From Formivibrio sp. (lineage in GTDB: Bacteria; Pseudomonadota; Gammaproteobacteria; Burkholderiales; Chitinibacteraceae), in the NCBI GenBank assembly GCA_031291275.1, contig JARLJJ010000308.1:1-36412 (forward strand): 36,412 nt of DNA, in the 5' to 3' direction. The position numbers were made by a program, and so were the translations under genes. This document shows, in pieces, positions 17,533 to 26,988 of the stretch (the first letter of the stretch is position 1; each line of letters begins with the position of its first letter). The notes under the pieces were generated by a model, which was not told where the DNA came from, did not search any database, and worked only from the letters and a program-made list of their open reading frames with translations.

Positions 17533-17923
17533 AGTTCTCTGCAGGCTATTCCACGTGAAAGTCAGGTAAAACGCCAAGTCATATCTTTCATTCCTGGCCA
17601 ATCAATTGTCGACTAACTGAGTTTCGTCATGACCTTGTCCGGTGCAATCCATCTGTACCGGATGCGCGCCTGCCAGAATCAACAGGCTTTCTTCCGAAAC
17701 ACATCAACCTAACCGAGTACGCACTATTCACTGGTGTTACTGCCGTCAGAGAGGCGATGAACCCCTTCTGTCGGGGATTGTTGTTTGCGCCACATCAACA
17801 GCAGATTAGCTTGAGTGCTGTCTTTATTGCCTGTTTCCATAAGAAAACTATACAGTCCGCCACCCCCGATTTTTGTTGATAACTCGGACCAACGCCAGAA
17901 ACCATAACCTAATTGGGATAAAC
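17533..17923. promoter_or_regulatory. Intergenic region upstream of the chemoreceptor gene
   Basis: About 390 bp between two plus-strand genes. A minus-strand frame here (part of 17724-18017) overlaps the receptor gene and looks spurious. No clear hairpin terminator for the kinase or sigma-28 consensus was seen by eye; the chemoreceptor promoter presumably lies here. Confidence 0.35.
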
Positions 17924-19537
17924 ATGAATTTATCGAAACGACTTGCTGTTCTGGTGACGTGCGCCGTACTGGGACTGATCCTTTTGTCCGGCTTTGCCTT
18001 AAGCACTTTGCGATCAACCATGCTGGAAGACCGCCGCCATGAGATTCATACTGTGCTCAATCTGGCGACCAAGCAGGTTGCCTATTACCAATCGTTGGAA
18101 CAAAGCGGAAAACTCTCCAAAGATGAAGCACAGGCCAGAGCAATCGAAGCCTTGACGAGCCTGCGTGATGAAAAGAAAAGTTATCTATGGGCGCGTACTG
18201 TCGGCGCCTTGGGCTTGGTGCACCCCAATCCGGATGTGATTGGCAAGGTGGATTTCGGCGCGGTACAGGCAAACGGCAAGACCAACTGGCAGAACTATCT
18301 GGATAAATTGGCAACCGTCGACTTTGCCTATTTCGATGACTTGACCAAGAAACCGGGGGGGGATGTTCCCGTACCGAAGATCAATGGTGTTACCAAAATC
18401 GCGGGATGGGATTGGGTTATTGGCTTTGGCGTTTTTGTCGACGATATTGACTCAGCCTTTTGGAGCCTCGCCTTGTATTTTGTAGGCATCGGACTCTTGG
18501 TGCTGATGGTTGTCGTCGGCTTGGCGACCATCATGGCTCGCGGCATCTATCGCCGGCTTGGCGGTGAGCCAGACTATGCTGCTGAAGTTGCTTTGGCGAT
18601 TGCTGGCGGCGATTTAAGTCAGAATCTGGAGGGTCGCTTCAGCTCTGACAGCTTGCTGGGGGCGGTCGCACGGATGCAAACCAGCCTGCGCCAAATGATT
18701 GAAAGCATTCAACATGGCGCAAAGCTTTTAGGTGAAGCTTCCTCTGGATTAACCAACCAGATGGAGCATATCAACGAGGCTTCGCGACATTCCGCAGATG
18801 CGACGTCCTCGACCGCCGCGGCTATCGAAGAACTGGTTGTCAGTATTGACCACATATCGAGCAATGCGCGTGAAACGGCGGAAAACTCGGAGCGCTCAAG
18901 TGTCCTGGCCGCGAACGGGGAAAAGCTGGTCAACAATGCATCGCAAACAATCGAAGGCGTGTCCTTGCAGATATCCGACGCATCCACGCTGATTGAAGGG
19001 TTGGTTGACCGCTCGAATCAAATTGGCGGCATTGCCAACGTCATCAAGGATATTGCCGACCAGACCAATTTGCTGGCACTGAATGCCGCGATTGAAGCCG
19101 CACGAGCGGGTGAGCAAGGACGTGGATTTGCAGTTGTCGCGGATGAAGTACGCAAACTGGCCGAACGCACCACGAATGCCACCGGCCAGATTTCGTCAAT
19201 GATTGGGGCGATCCAGGCAGACACTGGCTTGGTCGTTGGCAGCATGCAATCGGTCAAGCCAAAAGTTTCGCTCAGTGTTGAAATGGCCCGCGATGCAGCC
19301 AATGCGCTGCGCGAAATCAATGCAGGCGCAGCGGCTACGCTCAGCAAGGTACGATTTGTTGCGAGTGCAACTGCCGAGCAAACTCAAGCCAGCAACAGCG
19401 TGGCGGAAAACGTAGAACGCATTGCGCATATGGTGGAAGAATCCGCAGAATCGGTTCGTGCTGCCAATGACAACGTGCAGTCTCTGGAAAATCTGGCTGC
19501 CGAACTGCGTGATTCCGTAACGCGTTTCCGCTTGTAG
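17924..19537 (+). CDS. Methyl-accepting chemotaxis protein with single Cache domain
   Basis: This 537-residue chemoreceptor has TM1 (about 8-28), a periplasmic single Cache domain (about 35-175, with [18 protein letters not shown] and [16 protein letters not shown]), TM2 (about 182-205), HAMP-like linker and a cytoplasmic signalling domain. The conserved hairpin tip is present ([20 protein letters not shown] followed by [15 protein letters not shown]). The Cache type with WDWVIG is common in proteobacterial sCache_2 receptors for small organic acids. The tail ends RDSVTRFRL, so no NWETF-type CheR-docking pentapeptide. The ATG at 17924 follows TTGGGATAA. It is closed by its own terminator. Confidence 0.93.
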   Translation: MNLSKRLAVLVTCAVLGLILLSGFALSTLRSTMLEDRRHEIHTVLNLATKQVAYYQSLEQSGKLSKDEAQARAIEALTSLRDEKKSYLWARTVGALGLVHPNPDVIGKVDFGAVQANGKTNWQNYLDKLATVDFAYFDDLTKKPGGDVPVPKINGVTKIAGWDWVIGFGVFVDDIDSAFWSLALYFVGIGLLVLMVVVGLATIMARGIYRRLGGEPDYAAEVALAIAGGDLSQNLEGRFSSDSLLGAVARMQTSLRQMIESIQHGAKLLGEASSGLTNQMEHINEASRHSADATSSTAAAIEELVVSIDHISSNARETAENSERSSVLAANGEKLVNNASQTIEGVSLQISDASTLIEGLVDRSNQIGGIANVIKDIADQTNLLALNAAIEAARAGEQGRGFAVVADEVRKLAERTTNATGQISSMIGAIQADTGLVVGSMQSVKPKVSLSVEMARDAANALREINAGAAATLSKVRFVASATAEQTQASNSVAENVERIAHMVEESAESVRAANDNVQSLENLAAELRDSVTRFRL

Positions 19538-19556
19538 GCCAGTCTCAGCGTATTTA

Positions 19557-19588
19557 AAAAGGACGCTGTCGGAAGACAGGGTCCTTTT
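19557..19588. terminator. Bidirectional intrinsic terminator between MCP and diguanylate cyclase
   Basis: AAAAGGAC (19557-19564) pairs with GTCCTTTT (19581-19588), with an inner TGTC/GACA stem, giving A-rich and T-rich flanks on either strand. It sits between convergent genes, so it can terminate both. Confidence 0.8.
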
Positions 19589-19612
19589 CTTATGCCCGAT
19601 TGGGCGGAATAA

Positions 19613-20404
19613 TCAAACCCGTGATCGACGGGATTCCGATTGATTTTCTCGCAAGACGCAATGGCTCATTTTGGGCAGACTGGGCGGGTTGCAAATACCG
19701 GTGTGCATTACGCGATTGCGTCCTTGTCGTTTTGCCTCGTATAACGCGGTATCGGCACAGCCATAGGCATCGTCAAAACAGGTTCCTGTGGGGCACCAGC
19801 TCACGCCAAAGCTTGCTGTGACCAATCGATGGGGCAGGGCGGTCAAAGGCGATTGATTCAAGTTTTCGCGAATGTCTTCTGCCAATGCAACGGCCTGATT
19901 AAGACTGAATTCAGCCAGCACAATGGTGAATTCTTCACCGCCCACCCGGCCAATGGCGCCAACGCCATTCAGCACGCACTGTACTCGTGAAACCAGTTCG
20001 CAGATCACCGCATCGCCTTTGGGGTGGCCAAACTCGTCATTGATGCGCTTGAACAGATCGATGTCCAGCACGATCAGTGCAACCGGGGATTGGTTCAGAC
20101 ATTGGGTGATGCGCTCAACAATGGCCCCCCGGTTATAGATACCTGTTAACGGATCATGCGTCGCCTTGTATTCCATGGCGGCTGCCAGTTCCTGCAACCG
20201 AGTATTCAGGATATTCAACTCGCGCTCAGCTCGATCGCTGCGGGCGATCAAACGCTTGGATTCACGCACAATGCGCTGGTAATGATCGGTCAGTGAAATC
20301 AGGGCAGTCCGATACTTTTCTGCGGACAGGTTTTCATTTTCGGCCATGACGCGCGCTGCTGCCAAAACCGCGTTTTCAGTCTCGAAAAGATCGTGTGTGG
20401 ACAT
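19613..20404 (-). CDS. siaD: SiaD-like GGDEF diguanylate cyclase
   Basis: This 263-residue soluble cyclase has an N-terminal helical region (about 1-75, coiled-coil-like around RSDRAERELNILNTRLQELA) and a GGDEF domain with DPLTGIYNR and the active motif GGEEF. It produces c-di-GMP. The position corresponding to the inhibitory RxxD site reads NGVG, so product inhibition is probably absent. It is the last gene of a SiaABCD-like operon, 6 bp after siaC. In Pseudomonas aeruginosa, unphosphorylated SiaC binds and activates SiaD, and the arrangement here implies the same. Confidence 0.88.
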   Translation of the reverse strand: MSTHDLFETENAVLAAARVMAENENLSAEKYRTALISLTDHYQRIVRESKRLIARSDRAERELNILNTRLQELAAAMEYKATHDPLTGIYNRGAIVERITQCLNQSPVALIVLDIDLFKRINDEFGHPKGDAVICELVSRVQCVLNGVGAIGRVGGEEFTIVLAEFSLNQAVALAEDIRENLNQSPLTALPHRLVTASFGVSWCPTGTCFDDAYGCADTALYEAKRQGRNRVMHTGICNPPSLPKMSHCVLRENQSESRRSRV

Positions 20405-20410
20405 TGGCGG

Positions 20411-20812
20411 TCAGTCCAGCGCGTGGTCGTGAAAGTCGAGGGCGGGGAAATCAATATGCAATTCCTGACCAAACTCTTTGATCGTGTCATCTTCCCGATC
20501 ATGGTACCAATGGAGCTCAACATGGATGCCATTCTCGGCAGATTGATTGAGTGCATCAAACAGGCTGAATAGCATTTTGGTACTGGAACTATTGAAATAC
20601 GCCAGTGCAACGTGAGCTTCGATAACTTCATTCCCCGTCAATCCTGCGAGATAGCTGCGCGTACCTGCAATGATCTTGCCGTAAAAAGCGGCAGCATTTT
20701 CTGGATAGGATTCACCTTTAAGCGAGAGTCGATGGGTATCGAACCAAAAATCCACCTCTGGCGTGCTGGCGGTACCAGGAATATGCAAATTCTCAATCTT
20801 GATAGTATTCAT
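20411..20812 (-). CDS. siaC: SiaC-like partner-switch protein (DUF1987)
   Basis: This 133-residue DUF1987 family protein has the family features TPEVDFWFD, LKGESYPENAAAFY and ALAYFNSSSTKMLFSLFD. In P. aeruginosa SiaC is phosphorylated by SiaB on a threonine (Thr68), dephosphorylated by SiaA and, when unphosphorylated, activates the diguanylate cyclase SiaD. The Ser/Thr run at 75-78 after YFN is the likely phosphorylated segment here; the exact residue is uncertain. It is 4 bp after siaB and 6 bp before the cyclase. Confidence 0.9.
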   Translation of the reverse strand: MNTIKIENLHIPGTASTPEVDFWFDTHRLSLKGESYPENAAAFYGKIIAGTRSYLAGLTGNEVIEAHVALAYFNSSSTKMLFSLFDALNQSAENGIHVELHWYHDREDDTIKEFGQELHIDFPALDFHDHALD

Positions 20813-20816
20813 GATT

Positions 20817-21368
20817 TCAAATGATCGCTTTCAGATAAAACATAGCCATATCGGATGGCTCGCCGGAGCGAAATTCAAACTCGATAGGCTCGCTGGCATC
20901 CCGAGCAACGGTGAGAAATCCCAAGTCCGCCCCTTTGCTGTCTGCGGGACTTTCGGCAAGCAAGGATTCCTTGTAGGCGCGTTTTATCTCGTCCAACGTC
21001 ATGGTGCGCAACGGTTCGAGCCGCTTGCGCAATTTGTCGGTATCGCCCACATGGACGGGATTGGCACATAGCAGGAAATATTTGTTTTCACGCCGACCAA
21101 TACACACCGAACCGTGACGGACCTCATCGATCTGATCCGGGGCGGTCAGGCTGCTTGCTGAATAGTGGACGATATTCTGTGCCATCTCGACAAACGTTGA
21201 GAACAGCTTGCGGCGAGTCGCACCCGATGCCCCGCTTTTCTCCAGGTGAAGCCGCACCGTTTCCGCCATGGCACTGATGATGTTTTGAGAAAAATATCCC
21301 ACGTAATAAAAGATAATGTCTCTTTGATGGGCGTAATCAAAAAACTCGTAATACTTGTCATCCTGCAT
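20817..21368 (-). CDS. siaB: SiaB-like protein kinase
   Basis: This 183-residue kinase of the SiaB family (divergent GHKL-type) has the N-box-like segment FVEMAQNIVHYSAS and the family C-terminal block GADLGFLTVARDASEPIEF. SiaB phosphorylates SiaC and thereby turns off SiaD. It lies between the CBS-PP2C phosphatase and siaC in the same orientation. Length matches family members. Confidence 0.88.
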   Translation of the reverse strand: MQDDKYYEFFDYAHQRDIIFYYVGYFSQNIISAMAETVRLHLEKSGASGATRRKLFSTFVEMAQNIVHYSASSLTAPDQIDEVRHGSVCIGRRENKYFLLCANPVHVGDTDKLRKRLEPLRTMTLDEIKRAYKESLLAESPADSKGADLGFLTVARDASEPIEFEFRSGEPSDMAMFYLKAII

Positions 21369-21403
21369 GTCAGTTTTCCGTTCATTGCTAAATGAACGCC
21401 TTG

Positions 21404-22627
21404 TTAAATTCTGAATCCGAAAAAAGTTAAGTCATCACGCCGCACCTGATCGGCTTGGTAAACTGCATGCTCTCGCAGCAATTCGCCGGCGATTTCCAGC
21501 ATGGGAAGGGTGTGGCAGCGATCTAATACTTCCTGCAGACGCCGTTTCCCATAAGCAATTTGCCTGGGTCCACCGACCTGATCTATCAGGCCATCGGTGC
21601 TGATCAGGAACAGATCGCCGGGAAGTAGTGTCGTTTCGTAGTTGGACCAAACATAGTCGTAAGGCGTATCGGTATAACCGGCCCCCATACGATCCACGTC
21701 GAATTGCCCGGTTTTTCCCGTGGCAGCAGAACGTTGGAATACGGATGTTCGAGCGCCTGCCCAAGTCAGTGTTTGCGCCATGGTATCGACGGATATCAGG
21801 ACGGCATCACAACCGTCATTGGATTGTGAAGTCTTTGCGTTCCCGGCAATCTGGCCAAGAGAATCTTTGATGTAGCGGTTGATTTCACCGAGCAACTTTG
21901 CCGGGTCATTGGGACCATGCAGCGCCAAAGCGCGATCAAAGGCAGAAGAGAATATCAAGGTCATGAAGGCGCCTGGAACCCCGTGACCAGTGCAATCCAC
22001 GACAGCGGCAAGCCAGCCGCCGGCATGCGCAACAAAGTGATAACAATCGCCGCCGACATGATCTCTGGGTTCCCACACCAGGCAATAATCCGTCAGTGTG
22101 TTGGCCAGTGCTTGCCTGGATGTACCCAGCATCGCATTCTGAATCACGCTTGCATATTCAATGCTTTGCATGATGTGTTGGTGCTGGCGGGCATGCATGT
22201 CCGAAACGCGTCGAATAAGGTCAAGACCAAATCCCAGACCCAGGTAGTGTCCATCCTGCGTGATGATGAAGCCATCGGCCAGCGCTTTATCGCCCGATGC
22301 GACGGCCTGGCTTGCCAGCGTTTCAATCGTGGTGGCGGCATCGACAACCAATGGTGTTTTGTCCATGAAAGCGATGCAACTTTTCTTGTCGTAGAGTTCC
22401 CGGTGAAAAGGTTTGGCCATTTGCGACAAGAAAATGTGCCGATTGATCAAGCCAAAAGGTCGGTTTCCTTCCACGACTGGCAGACTCACCAGTTCGTGGT
22501 ACTGCCCAAACAGCTGTAATACCGTGGCGTTATCGGTATCCGGTGAGACGCTAGGGGTGCCGATACAAAGATCTAAAGCTGATGGCCGGGCATATTTACG
22601 AACCAACCCGTGCGTAGAAGAAAACAT
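21404..22627 (-). CDS. CBS-domain SpoIIE/PP2C phosphatase, SiaA-equivalent
   Basis: This 407-residue soluble protein has an N-terminal CBS pair (about 18-155, with PVVEGNRPFGLINRHIF and GFIITQDGHYLGLG) followed by a PP2C/SpoIIE phosphatase domain. Metal aspartates are visible in HVGGDCYHF, DCTGHGVPGAFM, STDGLIDQ and RRDDLTF. It occupies the siaA position but lacks the membrane-anchored HAMP sensor of P. aeruginosa SiaA; instead CBS domains, which commonly bind adenine nucleotides, would set activity. The ATG at 22627 is preferred; a GTG three codons upstream is possible. Confidence 0.87.
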   Translation of the reverse strand: MFSSTHGLVRKYARPSALDLCIGTPSVSPDTDNATVLQLFGQYHELVSLPVVEGNRPFGLINRHIFLSQMAKPFHRELYDKKSCIAFMDKTPLVVDAATTIETLASQAVASGDKALADGFIITQDGHYLGLGFGLDLIRRVSDMHARQHQHIMQSIEYASVIQNAMLGTSRQALANTLTDYCLVWEPRDHVGGDCYHFVAHAGGWLAAVVDCTGHGVPGAFMTLIFSSAFDRALALHGPNDPAKLLGEINRYIKDSLGQIAGNAKTSQSNDGCDAVLISVDTMAQTLTWAGARTSVFQRSAATGKTGQFDVDRMGAGYTDTPYDYVWSNYETTLLPGDLFLISTDGLIDQVGGPRQIAYGKRRLQEVLDRCHTLPMLEIAGELLREHAVYQADQVRRDDLTFFGFRI

Positions 22628-22636
22628 TGAGTACAC

Positions 22637-22988
22637 CCATTTTATTCAAGCAACACAACAAAAGTGGACTCAAGGTAACAGGACAAAATGAAGGGGATGT
22701 TACAAGGCAAAGAAATCCTTTTCTCTATCACAAAAATCAGCGTTTCCCCGCCTTTTGAAAGCTCGCCACCCTGCTGGCTTCGCATTTTCTGGTTCTAACT
22801 TCCGATCTGAATTAGGGAATGGCTTGTCGATTTTTAACCAATAAATCACGCAAGACTTGTCATCTTTTGGTCATATTGAACTGAAATAATGGCGCTCGAA
22901 CCGGTATGAACCTTACATGTACATGGCAGTTGGTTGACCTGCCTTGAGCCATCCAAACCATCTTCGCCTTCCAGGAAAGATAGACAAA
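22637..22988. promoter_or_regulatory. Divergent control region between Sia-like and CheA-like operons
   Basis: About 350 bp separate the divergent Sia-like and chemotaxis-like operons and must hold both promoters. By eye I see A/T-rich segments (22690-22740 and 22850-22890) but no confident -35/-10 pair, sigma-28 or sigma-54 consensus. The right-hand end has the ribosome binding site AGGAAAG (22973-22979). Confidence 0.4.
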
Positions 22989-25433
22989 ATGAATCTACGA
23001 CATCGAATCACGATTCTGGTTGTTTTGACCTTCGTCGCCATCGCCGCCATTGGCGGTTATAGCGTTCTTCAATCCAGAAATAATGCTTCCGAAGTGAAAA
23101 CGGTGACCGAAGGCGTAGTACCAAGCGCGCTGGCTGCTGCCGACCTGGTGACTCAGCTCAAGGATATCCAGTTGGCCACGGTGAATCTGGTTACCGCACC
23201 GGATACCAACATCGCTACACAGGTCAAAGACAAACTGATCGCACAGAAAACCGTGTTGAAAGAAAGTCTGAATCAGCAATTCAAGCTTGCCAGTGGCGAT
23301 GTGCAGAAAGGCTTGTTGCAGCAGGCAAGAGAAGGCATTGATGATTACTTCGCTGCAATTGACGAAACCACCCAGTTCAAGCTCGCCGGTCAGACCGAGC
23401 TGGCCCAAGCCACCCTGTTTGGCAGCGTGGCCCAGTACCAGCGGGAAATGGGGCAGGTGATTGATACCTTGCGAATCGAGAAGAATCGAAGCAAAGACAA
23501 TGCGATCGCCGGTTTGAACCAGAATCTGTCAAATGCGGTGACGACCATCTCGATTGCCACCCTGGTTGCAATGCTTGCGCTGGGCGCATTGGGCGTGTTG
23601 TTGTATCGACAGATCACCCATCCGATCAGCCGCATGCAGGCCATGATGAGCGAGATTGCTTCGAGTCAGGACTTTACCCGCCGCGTGCCCGTGGGTCAGA
23701 TGGATGAAATCGGGCACTCGATTGTGGCATTCAACAGCATGATCGCCAAAATCCAGGAAAGCTCGGAGCAGCTGAAGCAAAAGACCATCGATATCCAGAC
23801 CATGCTGCAGAATATGCCGCAGGGCATTCTGACCATCACCGATGGCAACAAGGTACACCCGGAGTATTCGGCATACCTTGAAACCATTTTCGAGACCAAA
23901 AAGATTGCTGGTCGCGACATGATGGATCTGGTCTTTGCGGGCTCCAACCTGGGGGCCGATACGCTGGCCCAGGTCGAAGCCGTAGGCGGCGCCTGCATTG
24001 GCGAGGATGTGATGAACTTCGAGTTCAACTCGCATCTGATGGTGGGCGAGATTGAAAAGAAGATGGCCGATGGCCGGGTGAAGATTCTCGATCTGAACTG
24101 GTCGCCTATCAATGACGATGCTGGCACAACGGTTCGCTTGATGCTGTGCGTCCGCGATGTGACCGAATTGCGCAAGCTGGCAGCTGAAGCCAATGCGCAG
24201 AAGCAAGAGCTGGAAATCATCGGTGAAATTCTGGCGGTGCCACAGGAAAAATTCCACGAATTCATCGCCAGCTCAATCAAGTTTATCGATGAAAACGAGC
24301 AGGTTCTTCGCCAGTATCCTGACCAGAGTCACGATGCGATTGCGCAACTATTCCGCAATATGCATACCGTCAAGGGCAACGCCCGTACCTTTGGTCTGCA
24401 GCATCTGACCGACATCGTGCATGGTGCTGAACATACCTACGACCAACTGCGCAAACAGCGGCCCGATATTGCCTGGGACCATGTGATGCTGGTGCAGGAA
24501 CTGGCGGACGTGAAAGCCATGATCGAGCGTTACGCCAAGATCAACGAGATCAGTCTGGGTCGCAAGGGGCCAGGTCGCCGCGGCAGTGTCGAGCGTTATC
24601 TGATGGTCGACAAACAGCAGATCCAGCAAACCATTCATCGTCTGGAGAAAGTTAACACCAGCAATATTCATGAATTGGTGGCCGCACGCGATGCCGTACG
24701 CAAAGCCCTGCATTTGCTTGGGACCGAGCCCATCGACACGGTTCTGGCCGGAGTGTTTGAATCGCTTCCTTCGCTGGCCAGGGAGTTGGGCAAGGAAGCA
24801 CCAATCGTGAAGATCGAGGATAACGGCTTTGTGGTGCGCAATCAGGCCAGCGCCATGCTCAAGAATGTGTTCATGCACCTGATTCGCAATGCCATGGATC
24901 ACGGGTTGGAAACACCCGTAGAACGGATTGGGCAAAACAAACCTGCCATTGGCACGATCCGGCTGAATCTTGATGTGGTCGACCATATGCTGCAGATCCG
25001 GCTGGGTGACGACGGGCGCGGACTGGCACTGGCCCGTATCCGCAAACTGGCGATAGAAAACGGTCTGATTACCGCGGCGGAACCGCACAGCGACGAAGAA
25101 ATTGCCCGTCAGATATTCCGTCCGGGTTTCTCTACCGCTGACAAGATCACCGAGGTATCCGGTCGCGGTGTCGGCATGGATGCTGTCAATGATTTCGTCA
25201 AACGCGAAAACGGCAAGATTGAAATCCATTTTGTCGATGATGCCATGGGTGCCGATTTCCGCCAGTTTGAAATTGTCGTGAACTTGCCGGAAAGTTTTTC
25301 CGAGCATGTCGATGGCAATGAAGCACTTCGCCTTGACCGGGCTCGCCAGGAGGCCTTGGTGTCCGAAGAGGGTTTGGAACAGGAAAGCCATCATGCAGAC
25401 ACCTTCAAAAAAGGTGATCTTCGGGTTGTCTGA
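22989..25433 (+). CDS. Membrane CheA-like histidine kinase (4HB-HAMP-PAS-Hpt-HATPase)
   Basis: This 814-residue protein has TM1 (8-26), a periplasmic four-helix-bundle-like sensor (30-180), TM2 (186-206), HAMP (207-258), a PAS-like domain (270-395), an Hpt domain (415-520, phosphoacceptor His459 in MHTVKGNARTFGL) and a CheA-type HATPase (620-780) with HLIRNAMDHGLE, DDGRGL and VSGRGVGMDAV. So receptor input and CheA-style catalysis are in one chain. The CheA P2 and the CheW-like P5 domain are missing; only an unstructured tail follows. Start at 22989 is set by AGGAAAG. It heads an operon with CheX and CheY proteins. Confidence 0.9.
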   Translation: MNLRHRITILVVLTFVAIAAIGGYSVLQSRNNASEVKTVTEGVVPSALAAADLVTQLKDIQLATVNLVTAPDTNIATQVKDKLIAQKTVLKESLNQQFKLASGDVQKGLLQQAREGIDDYFAAIDETTQFKLAGQTELAQATLFGSVAQYQREMGQVIDTLRIEKNRSKDNAIAGLNQNLSNAVTTISIATLVAMLALGALGVLLYRQITHPISRMQAMMSEIASSQDFTRRVPVGQMDEIGHSIVAFNSMIAKIQESSEQLKQKTIDIQTMLQNMPQGILTITDGNKVHPEYSAYLETIFETKKIAGRDMMDLVFAGSNLGADTLAQVEAVGGACIGEDVMNFEFNSHLMVGEIEKKMADGRVKILDLNWSPINDDAGTTVRLMLCVRDVTELRKLAAEANAQKQELEIIGEILAVPQEKFHEFIASSIKFIDENEQVLRQYPDQSHDAIAQLFRNMHTVKGNARTFGLQHLTDIVHGAEHTYDQLRKQRPDIAWDHVMLVQELADVKAMIERYAKINEISLGRKGPGRRGSVERYLMVDKQQIQQTIHRLEKVNTSNIHELVAARDAVRKALHLLGTEPIDTVLAGVFESLPSLARELGKEAPIVKIEDNGFVVRNQASAMLKNVFMHLIRNAMDHGLETPVERIGQNKPAIGTIRLNLDVVDHMLQIRLGDDGRGLALARIRKLAIENGLITAAEPHSDEEIARQIFRPGFSTADKITEVSGRGVGMDAVNDFVKRENGKIEIHFVDDAMGADFRQFEIVVNLPESFSEHVDGNEALRLDRARQEALVSEEGLEQESHHADTFKKGDLRVV

Positions 25434-25479
25434 TGCAATAACGAGCCCGCTTCTCTGGACAAAAAGGCAAGGCAGATCG

Positions 25480-26460
25480 ATGAATAGCAACAGACAGGTA
25501 GTCAGCAAAGTTCTGGTCGTGGATGAGGCAGGCGCTCATCTGGGCAGCATGAAAGCATTTTACGAGGAGTGCGGACTGATCGGCATCCGACCCCAGCAGA
25601 CGGGTGTGGCGAGCGTGATGTCGATTCTCAAATCCAACGTCGATCTTGGCGGCATCATGCTGTACGAGAGTTTTGGCGGCCAGATTGGTCAGGGTCTGGC
25701 GTTGGCGCGCGAGATTCACGCATCCCGACCGGAGCTGCCCATTTTCTTGCGCCGTGATGCGGTGGCCAGCATGGCAGGATTGAGCGAAAAAGATGCAGGC
25801 ATGTTCCGTTGTGCCTATACCCTGGCTGATTTGCAGCCCCTGCGTACGAACCTGGATTCCTCGATCTTCAGTCGCGTCTATCCCAACGACCTCGTGCGTG
25901 GCATTACGGAATTCACCCGGACCTCGCTCGAATCGCTGTTTACCCATTGCGATATCGATATCGAAACGCCGTATCTTGTCAAAGACCGGATCATCTATGG
26001 TGAGGTGTTTACGATGATCTCCATCGAAAGCAACTGGTGTCGCGGCTACATGATGTTCCAGGCCGGTGAGGATGCGGTACTGGATTTGGTTCGTCATGAT
26101 GCGGCCAGTCAGGGGGGCGAGACATGGAGTTTTCGCGAGCTCAACAACGTGCTGGGCGAGCTGACCAATCTGGTGTGGGGCTCATTCAAGAATCGCTACG
26201 TGGGTCATGACCGCAGCAACCAGAGCCTGCAGACCCAGGTGCCAATCATCATCAATCATCGCAGCAGTTATATTTCCTTTGGCTCGGAAGACCCGCAATT
26301 GTGTTTCAAGTATGTACTGCGTGAGCGTAATCGTCCCGATGCCGCCCCGGTGCCGATCTACCAGCGCTTTGTTTTCAATCTGAACTGGTCACCGGAAGAT
26401 TTCAAAGAAAACCCGTCTGTTGAATCGCTGGTCGATTCCGGCGAGTTGGAACTGTTCTGA
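25480..26460 (+). CDS. Pseudo-receiver fused to CheX-like phosphatase domain
   Basis: This 326-residue protein has an N-terminal receiver-like domain (about 8-125, VSKVLVVDEAG start) in which the phosphoacceptor position reads IMLYES rather than an Asp, so it is a degenerate receiver. It is followed by a CheX/CheC-like domain (about 145-310) with the ExxN phosphatase motif in GELTNLVWG. CheX-type proteins dephosphorylate CheY. The protein ends SGELELF, the same tail as the second CheX-like protein. It starts at the ATG 25480, 46 bp after the kinase; longer frames overlap the kinase gene. Confidence 0.82.
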   Translation: MNSNRQVVSKVLVVDEAGAHLGSMKAFYEECGLIGIRPQQTGVASVMSILKSNVDLGGIMLYESFGGQIGQGLALAREIHASRPELPIFLRRDAVASMAGLSEKDAGMFRCAYTLADLQPLRTNLDSSIFSRVYPNDLVRGITEFTRTSLESLFTHCDIDIETPYLVKDRIIYGEVFTMISIESNWCRGYMMFQAGEDAVLDLVRHDAASQGGETWSFRELNNVLGELTNLVWGSFKNRYVGHDRSNQSLQTQVPIIINHRSSYISFGSEDPQLCFKYVLRERNRPDAAPVPIYQRFVFNLNWSPEDFKENPSVESLVDSGELELF

Positions 26461-26499
26461 TCCCTTTAATTTTATTTCCATCAAGACAAGGAGATTCAA

Positions 26500-26865
26500 A
26501 TGGCACAAATTTTGGTAGTCGATGATTCCAGCACGGTCCGCAACGAAGTGGGCGATTTTCTGAAAGCCAACGGACTGGCCGTGACCACCGCGGTGGATGG
26601 CAAGGACGGGCTGGACAAGCTCAAGGCTGATCCCGCAATCAAACTGGTGGTGAGCGATGTCAACATGCCCAATATGGACGGCTTGACCATGGCCGAGAAA
26701 ATCCGCAACGAACATAAAAACAGTACCGTGGGCATCATCATGCTGACTACCGAAAATAGCCCGGCAATGAAAGAACGCGGCAAGGCCGCCGGGATCAAGG
26801 GCTGGATCGTGAAGCCATTCAATGGTCCCGCCGTCATCGCGACTTTACAAAAACTCGTTAGCTGA
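26500..26865 (+). CDS. cheY: CheY-like single-domain response regulator
   Basis: This 121-residue stand-alone receiver has ILVVDDSST (Asp8, Asp9), phosphoacceptor Asp53 (VVSDVNMPNMDG), the switch Thr region MLTTEN and the conserved Lys in WIVKPF. All key residues are intact. There is no output domain, so it acts by protein-protein contact. It lies between two CheX-type phosphatases and downstream of a CheA-like kinase; it is the obvious phosphoryl acceptor. AAGGAG lies at 26488-26493. Confidence 0.93.
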   Translation: MAQILVVDDSSTVRNEVGDFLKANGLAVTTAVDGKDGLDKLKADPAIKLVVSDVNMPNMDGLTMAEKIRNEHKNSTVGIIMLTTENSPAMKERGKAAGIKGWIVKPFNGPAVIATLQKLVS

Positions 26866-26988
26866 TTGAAGGTTTTTCTTGGGTTAATGTGCCTGTTCCG
26901 CTTTGCCGTACTGGCGCAGTAAGAGATCGTCCGGTGATATCGCTTTGATGCGCAAAGAACCAAGGCTTTTGAAGGAATAGGAAATTAA

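Noticed and set aside
17724-18017. 97-codon minus-strand frame upstream of the MCP gene
   Set aside because: Overlaps the start of the chemoreceptor gene antisense and lacks any recognisable feature.
24348-25508. 386-codon minus-strand open frame
   Set aside because: Antisense shadow of the CheA-like kinase gene; no recognisable motifs.
26437-26460. LELF tail as a DNA polymerase sliding-clamp binding motif
   Set aside because: It resembles the clamp consensus (QLxLF) only loosely and the proteins are clearly CheX-type signalling proteins, so a clamp role is unlikely.
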